A DNA stretch of 64,000 nucleotides from Palsa-661 sp035535015 (lineage in GTDB: Bacteria; Actinomycetota; Acidimicrobiia; Acidimicrobiales; UBA8190): assembly GCA_035535015.1 (NCBI GenBank), contig DATLQU010000060.1, forward strand, positions 62,001-126,000, given 5' to 3'. A program made the translations under genes and the position numbers. The notes beneath the pieces were generated by a model, which worked only from the letters and a program-made list of their open reading frames with translations, was not told the origin of the DNA and ran no database searches. Below, piece by piece: positions 33,416-43,457 of the stretch; the stretch's first letter is position 1, and the number at the start of each line of letters is the position of its first letter.

Positions 33416-34282
33416 TCATCGCAACGCAGCTCGCGATTGTTCTTGTGCAACTGCTTTCAGTAAGGCAGGGTTGCCCATCTGCACTTCACCGTCTCGAATC
33501 GGTGCGAGGGTGTCCGCATTGTGGCGTGGAAGCGTGGGTACCTCCGGACCATCGCTTGTCGGAAGGTGACGATCCGCTTGAATAAGGGCACCGACAATCT
33601 CCCGTGCAAAGGCGACCAGTTTGGACCTGATGAATTCCTTGGCCGTTCCAGGCGCCCCGCATGCCATCAGGGCAGCACGTGAGTCGAACGGAACGACGCC
33701 CATCAGATTGACGTCAAGTTCCTCCGCCACCTCCATGGGTTTGAATTCGCCAGGTCCCGTGACCACGATGGCAAGGCGACTAGGCGAAAACTCCCGAATC
33801 TTCAGGACAGCCCATCGTGCATGCGCGACGGCTGCGACTTCCGGTCGCACAAGAAGTAGGACCTTGTCAGCACGGTTGATCATCTTCTCCTGACCGGTCG
33901 CTCCGGGCAGAAGCCGACCGCAATCGGCGAGCAGGTCACAATCGGAAGGCGCGATCTTAGAGGTGGAGATTCCGAGTTCATGGTCGAGGGCCATGGCTGA
34001 ATCGGCCCCAGTCGGTGCGACAAGGATGTCGAGTCCACCAGGAAGCTGCTGCGCATGAACCCGATAGTCCGGCGTCTCGGTTCCACCGTGCCGCTCTGAG
34101 AGGATCAGGCTGGTCATCCCGATCCGCGTCGAAAGCCCAAATCGACCGGCCAGGTCACCTCCGGAAGGGTCACACTCGGCCACGACCACCGTTCGGTCAG
34201 TGGGCCATACCGCCCCCAGCACACACGCCAACGTCGTCACCCCGGTCGAGCCTTTCGCCGCGCATAACGTGATGCGAGTCAT
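33416..34282 (-). CDS. TadZ/CpaE-like ParA-superfamily protein with degenerate P-loop
   Basis: A 288-residue SIMIBI-class protein. The loop reads 'CAAKGSTGVTTLACVLG', where ParA/MinD proteins have KGGxGKT: the catalytic Lys position is Val and the deviant early Lys is kept. 'ECDPSGGDLAGRFG' stands for the switch I region and 'LLADCGRL' for Walker B. TadZ proteins localise Tad machinery to a pole and several have atypical P-loops, so ATP hydrolysis may be lost. The start overlaps the CpaB-like stop (ATGA). Confidence 0.82.
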   Translation of the reverse strand: MTRITLCAAKGSTGVTTLACVLGAVWPTDRTVVVAECDPSGGDLAGRFGLSTRIGMTSLILSERHGGTETPDYRVHAQQLPGGLDILVAPTGADSAMALDHELGISTSKIAPSDCDLLADCGRLLPGATGQEKMINRADKVLLLVRPEVAAVAHARWAVLKIREFSPSRLAIVVTGPGEFKPMEVAEELDVNLMGVVPFDSRAALMACGAPGTAKEFIRSKLVAFAREIVGALIQADRHLPTSDGPEVPTLPRHNADTLAPIRDGEVQMGNPALLKAVAQEQSRAALR

Positions 34283-35004
34283 TTGGGCGCCACGATCACA
34301 AGGGCAACTTGATCAGCCGCCGCAGCGCTGGCAACGAGTGGGGCGGCCGCCCTCGACGTCAGTACCGACACGACCACGTTGTCGGATCCTGACGACGATG
34401 CCAAGTTGACGACCTCGAGCACCCTGGCATGAGACACGAGGACCGTGCCTGGACCATTGGTCTCGACAACCGGTGCTCCGGTCGTGGGGTCGGTGGCTCC
34501 AGTCGTCGAGGCGGGCACTCCCGGAGGACCAGTGACGATGACATCCACGCTTTCCCCTGGGGCAAGTCCGGATGCTGGAAGTTGGCCTTCCTTGGCGGCG
34601 ATCCCGACGATCGCGTCACCGGTGGGCGGAGAGAAGCTCGTCACGAGCTCACTCACCGTAAGCAAGGTATGTGGTTCAAGCGGCGCGGCGGCCCTGCGGC
34701 CCACAACCGCGGTGCCGTCGGATACCGGGACGGTGGCAATGCCGGAGTTTGCCGAAATTCTTGCCACGGTGAGATCGCTTGCCTGCAGGACCTGGCCCTG
34801 CGCCACCATCCGCGAAATGGCGAGAACCGATATTTCGTCTCCCGCCCGTGAGTAGAGGCTGGAGAACACCGCGACACACGCAATCACAAGTGCGATTGAG
34901 CCGACCGCGAGCGCCGGTCGGCGGCGCCGCGTCCGTGGCTCCAACCGAAGGTCCGCAATGCTCTCCTGGCTACGAGCGGGTGCCCGCGTAAGCGTGGTTG
35001 ACAC
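34279..35004 (-). CDS. SAF-domain protein, CpaB/RcpC-like
   Basis: 241 residues: one N-terminal membrane helix (ALAVGSIALVIACVAVFSSLY), then a SAF/CpaB domain ('VLAISRMVAQGQVLQASDLTVARISAN', 'VVGRRAAAPLEPHTLLTVSEL'), and a later 'GESVDVIVTGPPG' region like the RcpC-type C-terminal domain. CpaB/RcpC proteins bind peptidoglycan or form part of the pilus channel. It lies 26 bases after the PKD-like gene. Confidence 0.82.
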   Translation of the reverse strand: MSTTLTRAPARSQESIADLRLEPRTRRRRPALAVGSIALVIACVAVFSSLYSRAGDEISVLAISRMVAQGQVLQASDLTVARISANSGIATVPVSDGTAVVGRRAAAPLEPHTLLTVSELVTSFSPPTGDAIVGIAAKEGQLPASGLAPGESVDVIVTGPPGVPASTTGATDPTTGAPVVETNGPGTVLVSHARVLEVVNLASSSGSDNVVVSVLTSRAAAPLVASAAAADQVALVIVAPK

Positions 35005-35030
35005 TTCAGAATCTCACTGTGCCATCGAGG

Positions 35031-35918
35031 TCATAGCCCGGCTCCGACTGACTCCACCTGCTCAACTCGAACGGGCACAAAGGAGGAGGTATGCAGAGAA
35101 GGGAGGGTTCCTCCACCGGGCTCGCCAATCGCCACCCATCTCACCGTCCACGTCACAGTGGCGGTCACCCGAAAGGCTCCACCGTTGGGGTCGCCATCAG
35201 TGCTTGGTTGACCAATCGAAGACCGACGGTACGTGTACGAGCACGACGGGTTCTGCAGTGTCTCTGGGAGGCTGCTGTTGTAGAGGCTGCCTGGGCCGTA
35301 ACAGGTGACCAGCCCCCCATCACCCATGCTCCAGGCCACTGACTCGGGCGTCGCGGTGGCACTTGCTGTGATTCCGCCAGCCGTCGCTGTGGCCACGAAC
35401 GGATGCCACAAGGCAGGGTCTATGCCGAGCCATGACGGAAGATTCACGACGCTGAATTCGCCGGGACTCAGGCGAATTGACGGTGGAGGAAGAGAAATCG
35501 AAGATTCTGCTTGCGCGGCTGCCGCGCTCGCGCCGCCGCCGGCGGTGCTCACCGGTGGCTCGGCATTTGACGCCGTAGGAATCCATATCAGGTGCTCAAT
35601 GGTCGGATTGCCTGGGAGAATCGGGCACTTCACGAGGTACCACATCCCAGGCGTCGGTCCTCCGGCTCCAAGCACGTCGGTCTGGGCAGTGGGAAGCGGA
35701 ATGTCGGTGCACTGAGCCTTTGCTCTTTCGCCTCCTCCACGAGGGGCCGTCGCCGGATGTCCGAGATGCCCTGGCCATGTCGACGATGTCGCAACCCCGA
35801 CCGTCACGGTATCGCCGCCATCCGAACCCCCGGTCTGAGCTTCGGCAGTTGAGCGCCAGATGACGACTCCGACGATTGCGACGACCACACAAGCGATCTT
35901 CTTCATCCGGATCGACAT
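35031..35918 (-). CDS. Secreted PKD-like protein at the head of the Tad operon
   Basis: A 295-residue exported protein with a signal peptide (MKKIACVVVAIVGVVIWRSTAEA after a short lead). Its C-terminal third ('VAWSMGDGGLVTCYGPGSLY', 'SCSYTYRRSS', 'FRVTATVTWTVRWVA') has the strand and Cys pattern of PKD-like domains seen in exported actinobacterial proteins next to Tad genes. ATG 35918 has GAGGGTG upstream; an inner ATG at 35906 lacks one. It is the first gene of the operon and may be a surface or adhesion component (inference). Confidence 0.75.
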   Translation of the reverse strand: MSIRMKKIACVVVAIVGVVIWRSTAEAQTGGSDGGDTVTVGVATSSTWPGHLGHPATAPRGGGERAKAQCTDIPLPTAQTDVLGAGGPTPGMWYLVKCPILPGNPTIEHLIWIPTASNAEPPVSTAGGGASAAAAQAESSISLPPPSIRLSPGEFSVVNLPSWLGIDPALWHPFVATATAGGITASATATPESVAWSMGDGGLVTCYGPGSLYNSSLPETLQNPSCSYTYRRSSIGQPSTDGDPNGGAFRVTATVTWTVRWVAIGEPGGGTLPSLHTSSFVPVRVEQVESVGAGL

Positions 35919-36461
35919 GTCACCCTCGACCCGACGAGCGAACGCTCATCATCCGGTCACGATGGACGCCACGCCCCTCGGTCCAGTCAGAAAGGCGACT
36001 CGAAGATCCAGACTTGGTCAGCACATTTCCCCTTACGCCGCTTGCGCGGTGTTACGCACCATTTGACGGCGACGGATTTCATTCCAGAGCTTCAACCTCA
36101 CACTGAGCGATCCGCCGCGGCCGCTCGGTGTCCCCGTCCGTTTGGAGTGCGACGTTATGAACGAATCGCCCGCTCGCTCAATGGAAACTTTGTTCCATCG
36201 ATCCGTCGCTAGTTCGCGGCGGGAAGCGGCGCACAATTGCGTCCGAGGCCCGCTGCCGCTTCCCCGCCGGAACGTGTGGACCACATAGGGCGCTGTGAGA
36301 GGTTGGACCACGTCTTCACAATGAGGCTCCGACTTTGCCGGATTGCTGACTCGAACCTCCCCGTGCACCTTGCGGCCTGGACTCTTCTCGTGAGGGGCCT
36401 GGTTTTGTCTGTCTCGACCTCACGCCTGATCACGGCGGGCCGGCGCGCATAGGCTCGCCTC
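35919..36461. other. Tad operon upstream region, no convincing gene
   Basis: About 540 bases of mixed, moderately AT-rich sequence lie between the divergent Tad operon and moxR, and presumably contain both promoters. An open frame at 36033-36368 (minus) has no protein-like features. I could not identify a specific operator or a terminator. Confidence 0.4.
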
Positions 36462-37547
<1,086 letters not shown>

Positions 37548-37575
37548 CCGGATCCGGCCCGGCTCGCTTCCTCCG

Positions 37576-38772
37576 GTGGTCTCGTTCCGGGGACTTCTCC
37601 TCTCCACCGTGGCCGGCGTCCTCGCCGTCGTCGGTCTCGGTTTCGGCGTCGAGGAGTTCGTCATGATCGCCATCGCCCTCGGAGTCCTTCTGGTCCTCGG
37701 CGCCGGATCGGTGGCCTGGCGGTCCCGTTCCGCCCGACGGTCACTGCATCTCGAACTCCGCGTACCGGCCAACGAAGTGAGCGTCGGTCAGCCGGCGATT
37801 ATGGAACTTTTCGTCACCAATTCCGGGCGGCGCACCATCGCGTCGGTCCGGATCGAGTCTCCGGCCCGCCACTGGACGGTCTCCCACCCCGGACTCGGAA
37901 CCCGCCACGCCGGCTCTGACGCCCTCCGGTCGGCGCCCTCCAACGGCAATCCCGTGGTGGCCCTGTCCCACATCCTGGCCTGGTCGGTCCCTCTCCCCGA
38001 GCTCCGACGCGGGGCGAGCACGACCGTCCGCATCGCGGTGCCCACGGCCACGCGCGGTGTGCTCACCCTTCAACCGGTCGGTGTCTGGCGCGAGGATCCC
38101 TTCCGGCTCTTCGCCCGCCGCGCCGTCGAAGGACCGACGGCCCAAATGATCGCCTGTCCGGTTCCCGACCTGACCCGGGCCGGCCGCCGCCCAGCCCAGA
38201 CCGTCGTCTCCGGACGTCCGTCCGAACCACGCCCGGGGGCACCGCCGTCGCCGTCGGTCGCCGGGGACGACCTGTCGTCACTGCGCCCTTATGTCCCCGG
38301 TGACCACCTCAACCGCCTCCACTGGCCCGCCCTGGCCCGCACCGGCGATCTCGTCGTCCGCGACTTCACCGCACCCGAGGCCAGTCGCCTGGCCCTGCTG
38401 GTGGACCTGCGCCCGGCCGCCCACGGCACCGCCTCGTTCGAAGCGGCCATCACCCGGGCGGCCACCCTCGGGGCGCTGGCCCTCGATGACGGCGTGGCCG
38501 TGGAACTGCTCACCAGCGCCGGTGAGCGCCTCGAGATCCCCCCCGGTCTCACCGGTCGTCATGCCCTCATGCGCGCCCTGGCCCTCCTCGGTCCCACCAA
38601 CCCGCCCACCTCGTCGGCCCTGCGTTGGACCGGGCGCACCTACGGCAGCGCCATCTGGGCGGCAGCCGGCATCGGCGGGGAGGCAATGGTGCTCGTCACC
38701 ACCGATGCCGGAGCCTCCACCGCTCTCCCTGACATCCTCCAACGCCGCGCCTCGGTCGAGGTCGTCCGATGA
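37576..38772 (+). CDS. DUF58 membrane protein
   Basis: A 398-residue protein with two N-terminal transmembrane helices (about 3-45), an Ig-like middle region, and the DUF58 signature 'DDLSSLRPYVPGDHLNRLHWPALARTGDLVVRDF', followed by a vWA-like fold ('LALLVDLRP'). DUF58 proteins partner with MoxR and transglutaminase proteins in actinobacterial envelopes. GTG 37576 is the first usable start after moxR. The stop overlaps the transglutaminase start (ATGA). Confidence 0.85.
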   Translation: MVSFRGLLLSTVAGVLAVVGLGFGVEEFVMIAIALGVLLVLGAGSVAWRSRSARRSLHLELRVPANEVSVGQPAIMELFVTNSGRRTIASVRIESPARHWTVSHPGLGTRHAGSDALRSAPSNGNPVVALSHILAWSVPLPELRRGASTTVRIAVPTATRGVLTLQPVGVWREDPFRLFARRAVEGPTAQMIACPVPDLTRAGRRPAQTVVSGRPSEPRPGAPPSPSVAGDDLSSLRPYVPGDHLNRLHWPALARTGDLVVRDFTAPEASRLALLVDLRPAAHGTASFEAAITRAATLGALALDDGVAVELLTSAGERLEIPPGLTGRHALMRALALLGPTNPPTSSALRWTGRTYGSAIWAAAGIGGEAMVLVTTDAGASTALPDILQRRASVEVVR

Positions 38773-41186
38773 CGGCGACCCTGATCACGACGGGGCCGCC
38801 GACAACGGCGAGTACCACGACCGAGCCACCGGATCGGCCCGGGGGCGGGGCCGTCACCGACATCGCCCTCCTGGCCGTGGCCCTGGCCGCCGGTCTCGGA
38901 GCGGCCCGTCTCACCCGGTCCCCGGTGGCCGCCCACGTCCTGCTTCCCATCGCCGCCAGCATCGTCACCGGTCACGCCGTCACTTCGGTCGCCCGCTGGT
39001 GGCGGGCCCCGGACCCGGTGCCGTCGGTGGCCGGAGTCCTCTCGGTGGCCCTCACCGCCATCTGGACGCTCCTGCCGTCAGCGACACGCGGGGGACTGCC
39101 TACGCCCACGACGGTCCGGGTTCTTCTCCGTACCTTCTCCGACGCCGGAACCGTCATCCGCTCCCATCCCACGCCGGTGCCGGCCACATCGGGCGTGGTC
39201 CTCTGCCTGGCCGCCGGCGCCGGGCTGGCGGCGGTCTTCGCCCGGACCCTCTGGTCTTGGCAGGAGATCAGACCCCCGGGAGCGCGCCGCCCCCTCATCG
39301 CCCTCGTCCCCACCTTCGGACTGTTCTGTTACACGGCCCTGCTCAGTTCCGACATCGACCGGGTCACCGGCGTCACCCTCTATCTGGCCACCGCCCTCGT
39401 CTTCCTGGCCGTGGCCGACCGCCCCGGCTTGGCGGCCGAGGCACGCGTCCACCTCTGGCACTCGGGCACGGCGACGGCGCTCGTCCTGGCCGTCGTCACC
39501 GTCGCCGTCCCCCTCGCCGCCAGCCCCGGTCTCTCCGGCCTGCGCCTCGACGCCATCCCCTTCTCCGAAGGCGGTAACCAAACAGGACCGGCTGGCAGCG
39601 GATCGGCCGGCACCTCCGCCACCGGTGTGGGAGCGCTCAATCTCATCGACAACATGCGCGCCGTGCTCACTTCTCACAGCGACATCGTCATGTTCACCGC
39701 CACCTCCCGCACGCCCACCTACTGGCAGCTGGCCACCCTGTCGCGCTTCGACGGCAACGCCTGGTACCCCGACCCCGCCACCCGGGCGGCGGCCCAGAGC
39801 GCCCCCCAATTGGCGCCCATGACCCTTCCTGTGCTCCCCGAGCCGGCGGCGACCCACACCTTCACGGTCCGGGTCTCGGTGGCTGGTCTTCGCAGCACCC
39901 TGCTTCCTGTCCCCCCCGACACCATCTCGGTCAACGATTCCGCCGTCGTCCAGGTGGAACCCGGGATCGGCGCCATCCAACCCTTCGACACCCCGGCCGA
40001 TCTCACCTACGGCGCCAAGGCGCGCCTCCCGGTCACCCTGGGCACATCAGCGGCGCCCACCCTGGCCGTCCTCCATGCATCGGTACCCCTCGGCGATCTG
40101 GACCCCTATCTAGCTCTGCCACCCATTTCGCCCGCCGTCGTCCGGCTGGCCCATCAGATCGTGACCAACGTCCACGGCCCGGCCGCCCAGGCCCACGCCC
40201 TGGCCCGTTACTTCTCCGGGGGCAAGCGCTTCCGCTACACCCTCACCCCGCCGTCGGTGACCGGCACCGGCGCCTTAGCGTCGTTCCTCTTCACCACCCG
40301 AGCCGGCTTCTGTCAGCAATTCGCCGGCGCCTTCGCCGTCCTCGCCCGTATCGACGGCCTGCCCACCCGCCTGGCCGTCGGCTTCACCACCGGCACCGTC
40401 CAGAGCAAGAACACCTACACCGTCACCGGTGCCGACGCCCACTCCTGGCCCCAGGTCTACCTGGGGCCAAACGCCGGCTGGGTGTCGTTCGAGCCCACCC
40501 CGTCCTCAACCAACGAGCCCACGGGGGCCGGCATCCAGGGTGGCGTTCCCACCACCCTCCCGTCGCACCCGGCAACGAGGACGAGCACCACCCTGGCCTT
40601 CCCCCGCCCCCGCACCGTTGCCCAGCCGCCCCTCACGGCCGGCGGCCTCGGTTCGAACGCCCGCCGGTCCTCCGCCACGACAACCCGGTCGGCGTCGTGG
40701 GGACCCATCCTCCTCGCCCTGGGCCTCATCGTCCTCACCATCGTCGGCCTCGTGATCGGACCCCGGCTCTGGCGGCGCCGCCGACCCCGTCTGCGCCGCC
40801 GGCGCTTCGCCCGCGGTCACCCGCCGGCGTCGGAGGTCCTGGCCCGCTGGGAACAGGCCTCCTCGGTCCTGGCCCGCACGGGCCTGGCCCGCCAGCCGTC
40901 GGAGACCTTCGAGGAACACGCGGCCCGTCTTCTGCGCCAGACCCAGAGGATCCCGACCAGCGCCCTGGCCCAGATCGCCCACCCGGGCCCACGGTCCGGC
41001 CCCGACGCCAACGCCCTCTCGGCCATCACCGCCTACCGCGACCTGGCCGAGCTCGCCGCGCGCGCCAGCTACTCCCCCGACCCCCTCACCGACGCCGACG
41101 TCGACCGGGCCCGACGCCTGAGCGACGTCCTCCGCCAGGCGCTCCGACACGGCGCCCCCGTGGCCAGCACGCCCCCCCACCTTTAG
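38769..41186 (+). CDS. Membrane protein with transglutaminase-like domain
   Basis: An 805-residue protein. The first 270 residues hold five to six transmembrane helices (DUF3488-like), followed by an extracytoplasmic domain with the transglutaminase core: Cys at residue 515 in 'TRAGFCQQFAGAFAVLARI' and His at 558 in 'GADAHSWPQVYL'. The third position is in 'GWVSFEPTP', Glu where many have Asp. A further helix (WGPILLALGLIVLTIVGLVIG) and a cytoplasmic C-terminus with DUF4129-like features follow. Together with MoxR and DUF58 it forms a known envelope module whose peptide-crosslinking or protease activity is unproven. Confidence 0.88.
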   Translation: MTATLITTGPPTTASTTTEPPDRPGGGAVTDIALLAVALAAGLGAARLTRSPVAAHVLLPIAASIVTGHAVTSVARWWRAPDPVPSVAGVLSVALTAIWTLLPSATRGGLPTPTTVRVLLRTFSDAGTVIRSHPTPVPATSGVVLCLAAGAGLAAVFARTLWSWQEIRPPGARRPLIALVPTFGLFCYTALLSSDIDRVTGVTLYLATALVFLAVADRPGLAAEARVHLWHSGTATALVLAVVTVAVPLAASPGLSGLRLDAIPFSEGGNQTGPAGSGSAGTSATGVGALNLIDNMRAVLTSHSDIVMFTATSRTPTYWQLATLSRFDGNAWYPDPATRAAAQSAPQLAPMTLPVLPEPAATHTFTVRVSVAGLRSTLLPVPPDTISVNDSAVVQVEPGIGAIQPFDTPADLTYGAKARLPVTLGTSAAPTLAVLHASVPLGDLDPYLALPPISPAVVRLAHQIVTNVHGPAAQAHALARYFSGGKRFRYTLTPPSVTGTGALASFLFTTRAGFCQQFAGAFAVLARIDGLPTRLAVGFTTGTVQSKNTYTVTGADAHSWPQVYLGPNAGWVSFEPTPSSTNEPTGAGIQGGVPTTLPSHPATRTSTTLAFPRPRTVAQPPLTAGGLGSNARRSSATTTRSASWGPILLALGLIVLTIVGLVIGPRLWRRRRPRLRRRRFARGHPPASEVLARWEQASSVLARTGLARQPSETFEEHAARLLRQTQRIPTSALAQIAHPGPRSGPDANALSAITAYRDLAELAARASYSPDPLTDADVDRARRLSDVLRQALRHGAPVASTPPHL

Positions 41187-41199
41187 GCTCGACCCCGTC

Positions 41200-41976
41200 A
41201 TGTGCGGACGTATCGATCTCCATACCCCTCCGGCCCAACTGGCCCGACTCCTCGAGGTCCAGCTGGCCCGGGGCGTCGATCCCGACGGGGTACCGTCTTG
41301 GAACGTCCCGCCCAGCCACCGCCTCTACGCCGTCACCGAGTCGCGTCCCCTCACCGACGACACCGACCAGGGCGGGGACCCGGTCAGGCTGCTCGACCAA
41401 TTCCGCTGGGGTCTCGTCCCCCACTGGGCCAAGGACGTCCGCACGGGCAACAAGATGATCAACGCCCGCGCCGAGACGGTGGCCACCACTGCGGCCTACC
41501 GCGGCGCCTTCGCCGCCCACCGCTGTCTCATCGTGGTGGACGGCTTCTACGAGTGGCACCGCCCCCAGCCGTCGGATGCCAAGACCAAGGTCCCCTACTA
41601 CTTCCACCGCCCCGACGGCCGGCCCCTCACCTTCGCCGGCCTCTACGAGACCTGGTGGGACAAGACGCGCTCAGCCGAACCCGATCCCGAGACCCTGCTG
41701 CGCACCTGCACCATCATCACCACCGAGGCCGGTCCCGACATGGTCGACGTCCACAACCGCATGCCGGTCATCTTGGAGCCACCCGCCTTCGACGCCTGGC
41801 TCGACCGCTCCGGCCATGACACGGAGCTGCTCCGCCGTCTGCTCCTGCCGGCTCCCGGCGGCACCCTGGAGAAGCATCCGATATCGACGGAGGTCAACAG
41901 CCCCCGCCACGACGGTCCCCAGCTGCTCACCCCGGTCGATCCCGTCGCCGCCGGCGCCCTCCGCTTCGATCGGTAG
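41200..41976 (+). CDS. SRAP-family protein (HMCES/YedK-like)
   Basis: A 258-residue SRAP protein. Cys2 (MCGRIDL) is the nucleophile that forms a thiazolidine link with abasic sites in single-stranded DNA. 'SWNVPPSH' supplies the Asn, 'MINARAETV' and 'VVDGFYEWHRP' the Glu, and 'VDVHNRMPVIL' the His. All catalytic residues are present. It starts 13 bases after the transglutaminase gene but has no functional link to it. Confidence 0.92.
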   Translation: MCGRIDLHTPPAQLARLLEVQLARGVDPDGVPSWNVPPSHRLYAVTESRPLTDDTDQGGDPVRLLDQFRWGLVPHWAKDVRTGNKMINARAETVATTAAYRGAFAAHRCLIVVDGFYEWHRPQPSDAKTKVPYYFHRPDGRPLTFAGLYETWWDKTRSAEPDPETLLRTCTIITTEAGPDMVDVHNRMPVILEPPAFDAWLDRSGHDTELLRRLLLPAPGGTLEKHPISTEVNSPRHDGPQLLTPVDPVAAGALRFDR

Positions 41977-42041
41977 TCCTCCTCTGGCCGAAGGCCGACA
42001 TTCGGCCTCAAGCTCTCCAGACACCCTGTCGATACTGGTAT

Positions 42042-43106
42042 GTGGCGGACCCGCGTGCGCTCGACCGGCGAGCCCGAGACTTTCGGATCGCCTCTCTGGT
42101 GGTGGCCGTGGTCAGCCTCGTCTTCCTCCTCTGGCTGCTCCTCTCCATCGGAGGGACCCACACCACCGATGCGGTGGACGATCTGGGGGAGCTCGTCGCC
42201 GCCCTCGCCGCCGCCGCCGCCTGCGCCATCGCGGCCCACCACCTCACCTCGGGACGTTCGGCCTGGAACCTTCTCGGTCTCTCGGCCCTGGCCTGGGCGG
42301 CCGGCGAAGGAGCCTGGACCTACTACGACCTCATTCGCGGCATCCAGGTTCCCTTTCCCTCGCTCGCCGATATCGGCTTCCTCGCCGCCGTCCCCCTGGC
42401 CGTCGCCGGCCTTCTTCTCTTCCCGAGCTCTCCCCGGCGCGCCGCCGACCGTGTCCAAGGCATCCTGGACGGCTGCATCATCGCCGGCTCCATCCTCTTC
42501 GCCTCCTGGGTCACCGTCCTCGAACCTCTCTACAACAAGCATCAGGGCGGCTTCTTCGACCAGGCCCTCTCACTCGCCTACCCGGCCTCCGACGTCGTCA
42601 TGGTGGCGCTCGTCTTCATCCTCTTCTCCCGCGCCGGCCAGAAGGGACGGGCCAGCCTGGGCCTCGTCATGGCCGGCCTCATCGCTTTCGCCGTCGCTGA
42701 CAGTGCCTTCTCCTACATGACCGAGGTCCACAACTACGGAACCGGCACCTTCCTCGACACCGGCTGGGTCGCCGGCTATCTCCTCATCGGCCTCGGTGCT
42801 CTGCGCGCCGCCCACTCCCCCTCCACCGCCCAGGCCGAACCCCGGGTCACCACCCTCTCCCTCGTCGCCCCCTATGTCCCGGTCCTCGTCGTCCTGGCCG
42901 TCACCGCCGTCGAGCTCCTCCTCGGCCATCACGTGGGCAACGTCGGCTGGACCATGGTCTTCGCCCTCGCCCTCCTCGTCCTCGGCCGTCAGCTCCTGAG
43001 TCTCTGGGACCACAGAGTCCGCGACAGTAACGACGCCCGATCGGAGGGCCCTGACGACTTCTCCTCTTCCGCGCCGGATGTCCGCCCGGCCCTGACCGGC
43101 CACTGA
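42042..43106 (+). CDS. Orphan sensor-type membrane protein
   Basis: A 354-residue protein with about nine hydrophobic helices and conserved-looking 'AWAAGEGAWTYYDLIRGIQVPFPSLADIGFLAAVP' and 'LYNKHQGGFFDQALSLAYPASDVVMVALV'. This pattern is what I associate with the N-terminal membrane sensor of actinobacterial GGDEF/EAL proteins. Here the protein ends soon after the last helix ('LLSLWDHRVRDSNDARSEG') and no GGDEF domain follows. Either the output domain was lost or it works through another partner, possibly the small protein encoded directly downstream (TGAGTG junction). Confidence 0.7.
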   Translation: MADPRALDRRARDFRIASLVVAVVSLVFLLWLLLSIGGTHTTDAVDDLGELVAALAAAAACAIAAHHLTSGRSAWNLLGLSALAWAAGEGAWTYYDLIRGIQVPFPSLADIGFLAAVPLAVAGLLLFPSSPRRAADRVQGILDGCIIAGSILFASWVTVLEPLYNKHQGGFFDQALSLAYPASDVVMVALVFILFSRAGQKGRASLGLVMAGLIAFAVADSAFSYMTEVHNYGTGTFLDTGWVAGYLLIGLGALRAAHSPSTAQAEPRVTTLSLVAPYVPVLVVLAVTAVELLLGHHVGNVGWTMVFALALLVLGRQLLSLWDHRVRDSNDARSEGPDDFSSSAPDVRPALTGH

Positions 43107-43334
43107 GTGGCCGACAGCCGGACAGCAGCCCACCGGCCCCACACCGCGACGATCCCCGCCCGAGGGCCCCCCGGTGGCAGGGTTGCCTCGGCCAACGCCG
43201 TCACCCTGGAACGCCGGCGCTCCATCGAGGCCCAGAAACGCGTCTGCCGCATCATGGTCCAGGCCGTCGGGGTAGCCACCACCTCCTTCGCCTTCCTCGA
43301 CCTCTATCTCCTCCTCACCCATTCCCGGCACTGA
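43107..43334 (+). CDS. Small membrane protein
   Basis: 75 residues from a GTG that directly follows the previous gene's TGA. The second half ('RRRSIEAQKRVCRIMVQAVGVATTSFAFLDLYLLLTHSRH') has a basic helix and one transmembrane helix. The first 30 residues are low in complexity, so a later start is possible. Not recognised; coupling suggests it works with the sensor-type membrane protein. Confidence 0.55.
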   Translation: MADSRTAAHRPHTATIPARGPPGGRVASANAVTLERRRSIEAQKRVCRIMVQAVGVATTSFAFLDLYLLLTHSRH

Positions 43335-43457
43335 CCCACCGACGCTGTCTGCCGATGGCCCTACGGGTCTGTCGCAAGATCTGACCGGCCGGTGGGCCCA
43401 GATAAACTCGACCACCCCGGTCACGGGAAAGTCGCGGGGACTACAGGAGGTCGGTCG

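Noticed and set aside
36033..36368. 111-codon minus-strand ORF upstream of the Tad operon
   Set aside because: No signal, domain or SD, and composition like intergenic sequence.
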